Shown here: positions 36,160 through 46,025 of the stretch, one piece after another
How positions within the stretch are numbered: the stretch's first letter is position 1
Layout of the letters: each line of letters starts with the position of its first letter
Assembly (NCBI GenBank): GCA_019454045.1
Contig: SKCR01034772.1
Location: 1 to 64,000 of the forward strand
From: Zanthoxylum bungeanum
Lineage: Eukaryota; Streptophyta; Magnoliopsida; Sapindales; Rutaceae
Direction: 5' to 3'
Length of the DNA stretch: 64,000 nucleotides
Translations under genes and position numbers: made by a program
Notes under the pieces: generated by a model
Told to the model about the DNA's origin: nothing
Seen by the model: the letters and a program-made list of their open reading frames with translations, nothing else
The model's database searches: none

Positions 36160-37352
36160 TTGGTCTTTATGTCGAATGAGATAAATTCACTAAAGACTGA
36201 TGCCGTATCATGTAGGCTGACGGCTTGCATTTATAATCCCTATTTTTAGGGTGATGATTCCTAGCTTGCGGAGCCCGAATGTCTGTTGGTTGATGGGTTC
36301 TTGCATCCGAACTCGTTCGTCGTTTGGAAGGGTTTGAAATTTTCTCTTCATTGTGGTTACTGAGAACATCCTGTTTCTTGCTCCTCTTGTCATCTTCCCA
36401 TCTGACCTCGATTTCGGCTCGAGCCATGACCTGATCCATAGTGTAGAATCGAAATTTTGTTAGCTTCTTATAAAGTCTGCTATCTACTAGTAACCCATTC
36501 CTGAAAGCTTCAATGACAGTCGACTGGTGGAGATCCAGAATGGATATTCTCTCTTTATTAAAACGTGCGACATATCCTCGTAGAGATTCTTCTTCCATTG
36601 CTGAATTGCGTTAAGGTCGACTGTGATTTTCTCAAGTTTACAAGAGCTGTCAAAGTGCTCCACGAACTTATCAGTTAGTTCCTGATATGACCCAATAGTC
36701 CTGTAAAGTGGATTGATAAACCAAGTGAGGGCTGGGCCTGCTAATGTTTCTCCGAATCCTCAACACATTCCAGCTTCCCATTGATAAGGAGTTAGACCAG
36801 TCGACATCATCTTGTATTTGTAATGGACCACATGGTCGTCTGGGTCTGTGGATCCATCATACAACTTCATATCTGGTGGGCTGAACTTTCATGGAAGTTC
36901 ATTGGAAGTAATGGATCCCAAAAAGGGAGTATCTGAGATCATGTCGGCTCGGTTTTTTCTCACTGATAGTCTGACAGTAGGTAGGCTGGAAAGAATTGCA
37001 TCTTTAAACTCCTGTATTTCCTTGCGCATGGTGGAGGCAACTTACCGTGTTTGGTCAGTTGGGGAGATATGTTGACTTCTTTCTTGATTTGGTGGATGGT
37101 TTTCTGATAGCGGATTGTCGCTTGCCACATTGTTGAATGCCTCCAATAGGTTGGACCGAATGGTAAGACTGCTGGGGTGATTTGGAGCTTCGCGTCGTTG
37201 GGAGGTAGAGGAAATTTTCTCCAACTGCTTCTGAAGGTTCGTATTGGAGCTTCACATGGCTGAGTTTTCCTCCTTTAATACTCGTAATCGTTCTTGGAGA
37301 ATGGGCAATTGAGCGGCCACTGGTCTTGTGTCTGTTCGCTGCTTGAAGCCAT
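36160..37352 (-). pseudogene. Tat-like gypsy gag relic (copy 2)
   Basis: The minus-strand start is the ATG at 37352 (MASSSEQTQ), 62 bases past the PBS. Pieces across frames read FSPPDMKLYDGSTDPDDHV, GETLAGPALTWF, ELTDKFVEHFDSS and then (36598-36167) SLRGYVARFNKERISIL. This is the retrotransposon gag fold of gypsy elements. In-frame stops near 37040, 36890 and 36760 and frame changes show decay. No protease or RT follows; the sequence runs into the tandem array. It is an older, non-autonomous relative of the element at 39993. Confidence 0.8.
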
Positions 37353-37415
37353 GAGTAGCTATGTTTGTAAGGACCGTAGACTGAGAGATCTTTGCTTGCA
37401 ATAAATCACTAAGGC

Positions 37416-37432
37416 CCCACGGTGGGCGCCAA
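37416..37432 (-). promoter_or_regulatory. Primer binding site, Tat-like gypsy copy 2
   Basis: The reverse complement reads TTGGCGCCCACCGTGGG, identical to the core in copy 1 (5144-5160), a few bases from the LTR start. Confidence 0.75.
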
Positions 37433-37436
37433 TTTA

Positions 37437-38573
37437 TGGACGCTGGATTTCACCTCCGGTCCGTAATCGAGAATTCGTAGGAATGAGACACTAGCGATCC
37501 TGCAAGATAAAGGCAGAGTGAGCGGGGAGTTTTTACCCACTAGTGTGGTGGGTGCCGTAGGTACTCCGATGCTCAAGTCAGTAGTGAAGACGAGCATAAA
37601 GTAATAGAAGAACAAGGTTCATAGTTACCTTGACCTCCGTTGACTGCCGTGAGGGCAGTGGGTTGGTATTTTGGGGGTGATTGGCTTAGAGTGCTATGGA
37701 GAAAGAACCTTGGAAAAACCTCATTCAGACTCTGAATTATGCCTATTTTATAGGTGATCAGGAAATGGGTCTCATTAATTCATTAAAGGTTAAACCTTTT
37801 GGTGTCAAAATGGCTAATCATGTAAATCATGAAGACGATATTTTTCGGTTGGGTAGCTGGTAAGTCAATAGGTTGTTTGGTAGGTCTTTCTTTGTGTGTG
37901 GACCTGATAAGATAATTGGGTCCTTGGTCCAAGTCTGGTCTAGGTACTGTTTGGAGGAATTGGGCTATATCTGATATAGGGCCTGAAATGAAAAGTAGGG
38001 GTGGCAATTTGGGTCAGGATTCATTTATTCGTTCGATTCGATTCGCTTTAAAGCGAATACGGGTTTGAAAAAATGAATTCGTTTAATAAATGGGTCAATT
38101 CGATTCAATTCGTTTATTAAACGAATCGAATATGAATTTAAGCTCATTGATTCGTTTATTCGTTTTATTATTTTTATTTACTATTTCTTGTTAATTTTTA
38201 ATTAAGATTCGAGAAATTATAGCTAATTATCATAGAAAAAGTATTATTTTCGATATTTGTTAAGGTATTTTTAGTAAATATATTAATTACATATTTCATA
38301 TGTATATATTTATGAAGAATTAATGTAAATCAAGTGTGGTAAAAAATAATATCATTGACTAAACGAATAAACGAATATTCGTATTCGATTCGTTTAATAA
38401 ACGAATCGAATACGAATCATGATATTAGGATTCGTTTAATAAACGAATCGAATACGAATCCATCACATTTTGATTCGATTCGTTTAGGATTCGATACGAA
38501 TTCGATTCGTTGATTCGTTTTGCCACCCCTAATGAAAAGACGATTTTTCCATGGCCCAAATTTTGCCCGTACA
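37437..38573 (-). mobile_element. 5' LTR, Tat-like gypsy copy 2
   Basis: Plus ends are TGGACGCTGG and GCCCGTACA. It aligns with the 684-bp LTR of copy 1; excluding the inserted MITE (37996-38531 plus duplication) the LTR is about 593 bases. Open frames at 37409-38007 within it are not genes. Confidence 0.8.
37996..38531. mobile_element. hAT-type MITE (536 bp) inside a gypsy LTR
   Basis: Terminal inverted repeats TAGGGGTGGCAA...TTGCCACCCCTA are flanked by a perfect 8-bp target duplication ATGAAAAG (37988-37995 and 38532-38539), diagnostic of hAT transposition. The interior is AT-rich and full of CGAATTCG/AAACGAAT motifs that can pair. No coding capacity. Confidence 0.92.
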
Positions 38574-39987
38574 GTAACCATGATACTGTAACAGTGAACG
38601 GTAACCCGCGCGGACTGTAGCAGTGAATAGTGATTGCGAGCACTGTTACGTGAACAGTAAATTATTACTGTTCATGGAAAAAATTAAAAATAAATAAATA
38701 AATAAACAAGTAAATAAGATTTGATCCAGATTCGGCTTAAGAAAGGAAATGACATGAATAAATTTTCAAGGTCGATCCCGGTTTCTAAAGTCACTTCTGC
38801 TTCGTGAGGAATCAGTTCCTACAGTTTATGGTGGAATATATTTGATATTATATTTGAGTCGGCCTTGTGTTATGTAAATTTGATGATGTTTAGATTAATG
38901 ATGTTTGTTCGAGTACATTGGAATGTCATTGATATATAAAATTTTCTAATTTTTATGAATTTGTCATTTCCATTTTATTTCTTTTTATGATTTTATAAAT
39001 TAATTAGAATTGTATAAATTTTTTAATAATATAAATAAATTTAAAAAAAACATCTTATAATGGGTAAAATCAATCACGAGTTGTGACAAATTAATGATAG
39101 AGTTATGACGGGTAAAAACCATCACTGACAGTTTTTTTTATTTGTCACATGATGTGACTGCACGTATGATAATAGATAAAAAAACTGTCACAACCTCCCT
39201 CAGATGAAAATTTTTAACCGTCAAGATATTCATTTTTTCACATACTGTTAGATCTGATTTTTGTTATTACTCTTGCAAATTTTGTATTCTTCATCATTAA
39301 AATCAAATCTGATTTTTTTCTTAATTATTCTTATGAATTGCGCAAGTTGTGATTTGTTTTTTTTTTTTTTTGTTTTCCTTAGTCAATTAGGTTTCTTTAG
39401 TCAATTGTGTTTCCTTAGTGCTTAAGGTAACTTAATGTGCAAGACTCCTTTGTGTGTAAGTTACCATATCAAGTAAGTCAGTCAAAGTTGCTTGTGGAGC
39501 AAGTTTGGAAGTTGGGATTGGCATGGATAAGGCTATTTGGTGACTTGGCCGAATTTTGCATGTTGTTTAGTGAGTTTTGTGTTATTTTTTGTTAATTACA
39601 TTACATATTACAAAAATAAAAAACAAAGAAAAAACAAAGAAAAATAGGAGAAATGAAAGAAAAGAAAGGAAAAAAAAAAAGAAAAATTGACTAAAGATTC
39701 CAAAATATTTCAAGAAATTTTCAATAAAGTGAAAAGAAAGTTCATGAAAGTATTCAAGAATTTATCTAGAAAGTAACCTATCTACTACTTACTTTGTTAG
39801 GTAAATTGCATAGTATATAGGTTGTCTTGGATATATCACTCCTAATCCTGTGTTAATATTGTTCTTGTTTCTTGTTCTTGATTCTTGAGTCTTGAATTTG
39901 TGATTTGTGTTTTGATTCTAATTTTTATTACCTTTGCATCTTGTTTTGATAACTTATCTTGGTTTCTTGAATCTTGGTTGTTGGGAA
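38574..39987. other. Leader/flank of a Reina-like element, no gene
   Basis: No coding sequence. 38580-38680 has repeated CTGTAACAGTGAA-type motifs. 39060-39200 resembles the repeat at 23490-23800. From about 39260 the T-rich leader-like sequence continues across the Tat insertion into 50035-50347, ahead of a chromovirus gag start. Confidence 0.4.
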
Positions 39988-39992
39988 CAAAG

Positions 39993-40810
39993 TGTTGATG
40001 GTGTTTTCAGGCACTACAGTATTTAAGACAGTACGACAAGGACAAAAGGGTAAATTCCATCTCTGGACCACATCATGTGAATACCGACCACATCATGTGA
40101 AGACCGACCACATCATGTGAAGACCGACCACATCATGTGAAGACCGACCACATCATGTGAAGACCGACCGCTTTGGTTCAGATGACCGGACATTATAGAG
40201 GTCGGCAAGAACACTCTCAGCATAAAAGGTTGCCATGGCCGACCTCATGAATACCGACCAGACAGCAAAGCGTATTCAGGAAGGTAGAGCATCCTATTTT
40301 TGCGGATAATGTGACAAATTATCCTACTTTCACGGGAAAACTGATGAAATTAGTATCTTGATAGGATAAAAAGAGTAAAGGTAGTTTGAAATTAGGAACC
40401 CTTGTAGAAGAAGGAGATTGACTCAACTAGGAACCCTTGTAAGAGAAGGAGTCTGATCCCTGTTATTATTATAAATAGGAGGGTAGAGCATATGTAAAGG
40501 GACATCTGAAAATCATCACAAGAGTGAGAGATTAGAATCATAAAGCTCCGATTTGTACAAGTGAATGAGAGGTTCAAAGAGTGTATTTGAGTAATAAAAG
40601 AGTACCACCCTGTTCTTGTCCGTGGACGTAGGTCGGATCTCAAAATCCACCGAACCACGTTAAATCGCCTTGTCTGATTGGGTTATTTTCTTGTTTTCCG
40701 CTAAATTTGCTTTTGGTTTCCCGCATAACTAAACAAATTCACAGTTGAAGGAGGATTCCCTCAGAGGTGATATTCCCGTATTACCCTGAGACCAAAATCC
40801 ACCGTCAACA
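39993..40810 (+). mobile_element. 5' LTR of the Tat-type element
   Basis: Ends TGTTGATGG...CGTCAACA. It contains five copies of a ~21-bp repeat at about 40070-40170, and a TATTATAAATAGGAGG TATA-like site near 40466, followed by a likely transcript start. It differs from the 3' LTR mainly in repeat copy number and a few small indels (e.g. TAGAGCATCC versus TAGAGAGACGCATCC). Confidence 0.95.
40070..40170. repeat. 21-bp palindrome-bearing LTR repeats
   Basis: Five tandem units of ACCACATCATGTGAAGACCG type lie in the U3 part of the 5' LTR. The core CACATCATGTG is an imperfect palindrome. The 3' LTR has four units (about 49305-49385). Their position upstream of the TATA-like site suggests enhancer-like repeats; this is inference. 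Confidence 0.85.
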
Positions 40811-40812
40811 GT

Positions 40813-40829
40813 TGGCGCCGTCTGTGGGG
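40813..40829 (+). promoter_or_regulatory. Primer binding site of the Tat-type element
   Basis: TGGCGCCGTCTGTGGGG follows the LTR end by two bases. This is a PBS form common in plant Tat-lineage gypsy elements. Confidence 0.9.
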
Positions 40830-40863
40830 AACTTCACAAAAAGCAGTTCACGTGATAAGACAA

Positions 40864-43800
40864 ATGGCGGAAGGCGGAAATCACCAATCAGGAAGTCCGG
40901 CAATGGATTGGATGAAAAAGATGGAAGATAGCATGAGGTCCATGATGGATCGACTAGAAAGAATGGAAGGAGCAAACAACGAGAAACCTGAAACCGAGGC
41001 CGGCCAGAAGAGGAAAGAGAGGGAAAAAGGGAAAAGAGTAGTAGATATAAGCGAAGACGAGGGACCCAGAAAGAGAGGCCCTTATGGGATAAGATCTGAA
41101 GTGGTGGGAAGAGAGCCACGATCAGAAGACACATGGGAAGAAGAGGAACCATCTCCCGACCCTTCCTCCGACAGTTTCTACAACTCCGAGAGGGAGAATA
41201 GAAAATACAACGAAGACGTACAGGAGACCTCCGAGCTCAAGGAACGCCACACCCGGAACAACAGGAGAACAGAAGGACACAGAAGATGACACGGGGGCAC
41301 AGCCCGTGAAATAAAGTCTTGGTTAAGAAAAGAGATGACCAGATGGGAAGAAGGCCTCAGGATCGGCGCGGGAGACACCCGAGGCGAGGAAGAAGGGTCT
41401 CCCCTTACAGAAGAGATAAGGTCAGCACAGTTCCCGAAGCGATTTAGCATGCCGACCATGGTACCATACAAAGGCCACTCCGACCCAAAATCCCACGTCG
41501 AGAATTTTGTCCTCCTGATGGAAGTACAGGGGGTGACGGGCGACGCCATATGCAAAGTATTTCCCTTAACTTTAGGTGGGCCTGCCATCCTATGGTATAG
41601 AAGCCTGGCCCCGGGGAGCATCCAGAGCTTCTCCCAGCTTAAGAAATCGTTTATCCGACACTTTAAAGGAGCCTGCACCCCTAAAAAAACAATAGGAGAA
41701 CTAAGGCTCATGAAGCAGGGAGACGACGAGGCACTGAAAAGCTTCATTGAAAGGTACCACAACACCGTACTCGAGGTCGGAGGGTACGAATCCCAAGAAG
41801 CCCTGGAAAGTCTGAAAGGGGCCATAAGGGTCGGGAAACTGTGGACCCACCTGAGGATCCATGAGACACCAGACTACGCTACCGCACTGGAGGTAGCCAG
41901 GAAATACGTCCTACTAGAAAGCGAGGAAAAAGTATCCCGGAGGGGGACAACCGCCAGAGAAAGGGTGACAAAAAGAGAAGACAATCGGCGACCGGAAAGA
42001 GAATTCCGGAAGTTCAATCCAAGACCCAAAGAGTTCAAGCCAATGGTACACAAGGATCAAGGAAGAGGGCCCACAACTCAAGTAAACCATGTGGTCCGGG
42101 AGGAGGCGTATATTCCCCTAAGCAAGCCGCCAGGGGAAATCATCATGGAGATACGGGAGAAAGGCCTCTTAATAGAACCCGACCTCAGGAGGTTTCCCCC
42201 AGACAGAAAAAACAAAAGGTCCTACTACCTACACCACAATCTAAAAGGGCACACAACCGATGAGTGCAAGGATCTGCGGGAACAAATGGAAGACCTGGCC
42301 CGGAACGGGTACCTGAACAATTACATCGACCACGAGACCATGGCCGCCAGACAAAGGGCAAGGAATCAAGGGGTGAACGTCATCGCAGGAGGGGCAACAC
42401 TGGCCGGGGACTCTAACCGGTCAAGAAAGAATTACAGCCGAGCACGGGGAACAGAGGTGCTGAAAACAGAAAAAATCCCAAACCCCCAAGGAAATCGGTC
42501 AACACCCATTATGTTCACCGATGAAGACGCTCATGGAGTAAGTTTCCCCCACGATGACGCACTGATAATCAAAGCAACGATCGGCGGCACAGAAGTGGAC
42601 CGAATCCTGGTGGATCCTGGGAGCTCGGTAGACATAATTTCCAAAGAGACTTTGGAGGACCTGGGGGTAGAATGCACAGCCCTAACCGAAGACAGCACCC
42701 CCCTGTACGGATTCGGGGGTTCAACGGTCATCCCCCTGGGAAAAATTCAGTTAGCAATGACGATCGGGGCTGCCCCCAAAACCCGAACGATCATGATAAA
42801 CTTCACCGTAGTAGACTGCATGAGCAGTTATCAAGTCATTGTCGGCCGCCCCTTCATGATGAAAACCAAGGCCGCAATGTCCTGTCGTTACTTGAAATTG
42901 AAGTTCCCCACACGGGAAGGGATCGGAATCATATGCGGAAGCCAGAAAAAAGCCCGCAGCTGTTTTGCCACTTTCTCGCGAGAGACCCTCTGCGTAGAAA
43001 GAGGCACCAAGAAGAGACAGAGAGACGAGGATGACGAGAATACAAGGAAAGACCCTGCTCCTCGGCCCGATAAAGCTGCATGGCTCGGAGCAGCAGAAGA
43101 ATTAGAAGAAGTAAAGCCATTCGGGCCAAAGAAAAGCATAAGGATAGGGAGAAGCCTAGACGAGGCCCTGAGAAAAGACTTGTTGGAATGTCTACAAGAG
43201 TACCCCGACGTTTTTGCATGGGGACACGATGACATGCCCGGAATCAACCCAAAATTCGTAAGCCATCGCTTAGCAGTGAACCCATTACACAAGCCAGTAA
43301 AGCAGAAGAGGAGAATATTCAACCAGGAACGGTGCGGAGCAATAGCAACCGAGGTGGAGAAATTGCTGAAAGCCGGTTTCATCCGGGAAGTAAAATACCC
43401 AGAATGGGTGTCCAACGTGGTATTGGTGAAAAAATCTAACGGAAAGTGGAGGATGTGCGTAGATTTCACCGACCTCAACAAAGCATGTCCAAAAGACAGC
43501 TTTCCCCTCCCAAATATAGACCAACTGGTAGATACAACAGCCTGCCAAGGGCTGCTAAGCTTCATGGACGCTTTCTCGGGATATAATCAAGTCAAGATGC
43601 ACCCTGCGGACGAGGAGAAGACCACCTTTATCACAGACCAAGGGCTGTACTGCTATAAAGTAATGCCTTTCGGATTGAAGAATGCAGGGGCAACTTTCCA
43701 GAGACTGGTGAACAAAATCTTCAAATCGCTCATCGGCACAACCATGCTGGTATATGTCGACGACATGATAACAATGTCCGGAGAACCGAGAGACCATGTG

Positions 43801-43920
43801 GCCGACCTAAAGAAAACTTTCGAACTCCTGAGGAAACACAGTTTAAAGCCCAATCCAGAAAAGTGTGCATTCGGGGTCGGGCGATGTCCCACCGAGTCTG
43901 TCTTTGGACTGGGGACGTAA
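40864..43920 (+). pseudogene. Gag-protease-RT of Tat-type element, truncated
   Basis: One frame runs from ATG 40864 (MAEGGNHQSG; an ATG at 40852 is an alternative) to 43920, with a single in-frame TGA at 41287 (plausibly CGA lost). The Gag capsid region spans about 41450-41900 (FSMPTMVPYKGHSDPKSHV; LGGPAILWYRSL; FIRHFKGACTPKKT). Protease has LVDPGSSVDIIS near 42605, with D-P-G instead of the usual D-T/S-G. RT spans about 43250-43870: WVSNVVLVKKSNGKWRMCVD, LNKACPKDSFPLP, FMDAFSGYNQV, PFGLKNAGATFQRLV and active site YVDDM near 43753. After PEKCAFGVG the frame enters the tandem array and stops after 11 codons. RNase H and integrase are missing. Confidence 0.92.
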
Positions 43921-45817
43921 CATTCCCCCAGGGCCAAGTGATTCCAACAGCTCGGGGTTGGGCGACGTCCCACCGAGTCTGTCTTTGGACTGGGGACGTA
44001 ACATTCCCCCAGGACCAAGTGATTCTAACAGCTCGGGGTCGGGCGATCTCCCACCGAGTGTCTTTGGACTGGGGACATAACATTCCCCCAGGGCCAAGTG
44101 ATTCCAACAGCTCGGGGTTGGGCGACGTCCCACCGAGTCTGTCTTTGGACTGGGGACGTAACATTCCCCCAGGGATAAGTGATTCCAACAGCTCGGGGTT
44201 GGGCGACGTCCCACCGAGTCTGTCTTTGGACTGGGGACGTAACATTCCCCCAGGGCCAAGCGATCCTAACAGCTCGGGGTCGGGCGATGTCCCACCGAGT
44301 CCGTCTTTGGACTGGGGACGTAATATTCCCCCAAGACAAAGTGATTCTAACAGTTCGGGGTCGGACGATGTCCCACCGAGTCTGTCTTTGGACTGGGGAC
44401 GTAACATTCCCCCAGGGCCAAGTGATTCCAACAGCTCGGGGTTGGGCGACGTCCCACCGAGTCTGTCTTTGGACTGGGGACGTAACATTCCCCCAGGGCC
44501 AAGCGATCCTAACAGCTCGGGGTCGGGCGATGTCCCACCGAGTCTGTCTTTGGACTGGGGACGTAACATTCCCCCAGGACCAAGTGATTCTAACAGCTCG
44601 GGGTCGGGCGATGTCCCACCGAGTCTGTCTTTGGACTGGGGACGTAACATTCCCCCAGGACCAAGCGATCCTAACAGCTCGGGGTCGGGCGATGTCCCAC
44701 CGAGTCTGCCTTTGGACTGGGGACGTAACATTCCCCCAGGACCAAGTGATTCTAACAGCTCGGGGTCGGGCGATGTCCCACCGAGTCTGTCTTTGGACTG
44801 GGGACGTAACATTCCCCCAGGGCCAAGTGATTCTAACAGCTCGGGGTCGGGCGATGTCCCACCGAGTCTGTCTTTGGACTGGGGACGTAACATTCCCCCA
44901 GGGCCAAGCGATCCTAACAGCTCGGGGTCGGGCGATGTCCCACCGAGTCTGTCTTTGGACTGGGTACGTAACATTCCCCCAGGACCAAGTGATTCTAACA
45001 GCTCGGGGTCGGGCGATGTCCCACCGAGTCTGTCTTTGGACTGGGGACGTAACATTCCCCCAGGACCAAATGATTCTAACAGCTCAGGGTCGGGCGGGGT
45101 CGGGCGATGTCCCACCGAGTCTGTCTTTGGACTGGGGACGTAACATTCCCCCAGGACCAAGTGATTCTAACAGCTCGGGGTCGGGCGATGTCCCACCGAG
45201 TCTGTCTTTGGACTGGGGACGTAACATTCCCCCAGGGCCAAGCGATCCTAACAGCTCGGGGTCGGGCGATGTCCCACCGAGTCTGTCTTTGGACTGGGGA
45301 CGTAACATTCCCCCAGGACCAAGTGATTCTAACAGCTCGGGGTCGGGCGATGTCCCACCGAGTCTGTCTTTGGACTGGGGACGTAACATTCCCCCAGGGC
45401 CAAATGATTCTAACAGCTCGGGGTCGGGCGATGTTCCCACCGAGTCTGTCTTTGGACTGGGGACGTAACATTCCCCCAGGACCAAGTGATTCTAACAGCT
45501 CGGGGTCGGGCGATGTCCCACCGAGTCTGTCTTTGGACTGGGGACGTAACATTCCCCCAGACCAAGTGATTCTAACAGCTCGGGGTCGGGCGATGTCCCA
45601 CCGAGTCTGTCTTTGGACTGGGGACGTAACATTCCCCTAGGGCCAAGTGATTCAAACAGCTCGGGGTCGGGTTACGTCCCACCGAGTCAGCCGCTTCGGT
45701 CTGGGGAGGTAACATTCCCCCAGAACCCAAGTATTTTGCTCAGCTCGGGGTCGAGATACGCCCCACCAAGTCAGCTCTCCGGACCGGGGACGTAACATTC
45801 CCCCAGGGTCCAAATGC
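43873..45817. repeat. 81-bp tandem array (~24 copies) in the Tat-type element
   Basis: The unit contains GGGGTCGGGCGATGTCCCAC, CTTTGGACTGGGGACGTAAC and ATTCCCCCAGG. Eighty-one is divisible by three, so all frames stay open for long stretches on both strands; the resulting overlapping frames of 400-476 codons are by-products, not genes. Copies are nearly identical in the middle and diverge from 45650 on. One copy near 44050 has a short deletion, and one near 45090 a short duplication. Confidence 0.95.
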
Positions 45818-46025
45818 CTCACTCCTCCCGAGGTCAAGCCAGACCCCTCCGACTCATGCTGACCCCTGATAGGCCTTAAGATTGCTAGGATAACAAGAAG
45901 CATAAAAAAAAAAAAAAAAAAAGAAGAAGAAAGAAATAAATAGACATAAATATATGTATGTACATAAATACAAATTGTAATATTATTACAAAAAAAGTTA
46001 AAGTGTACATAGGGCCCCGGTAGGG

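Noticed and set aside
40805..43797. Minus-strand open frames of 80-225 codons opposite gag-RT
   Set aside because: Shadows of the plus-strand frame; no recognisable protein.
43730..45640. Overlapping open frames of 476, 429, 426 and 177 codons on both strands
   Set aside because: They arise because the 81-bp repeat unit is a multiple of three; the peptides are repeats of the same unit read in different frames.
43873..45817. Regular direct repeats resembling a CRISPR array
   Set aside because: Units are contiguous 81-bp tandem repeats without unique spacers, inside a plant retrotransposon.
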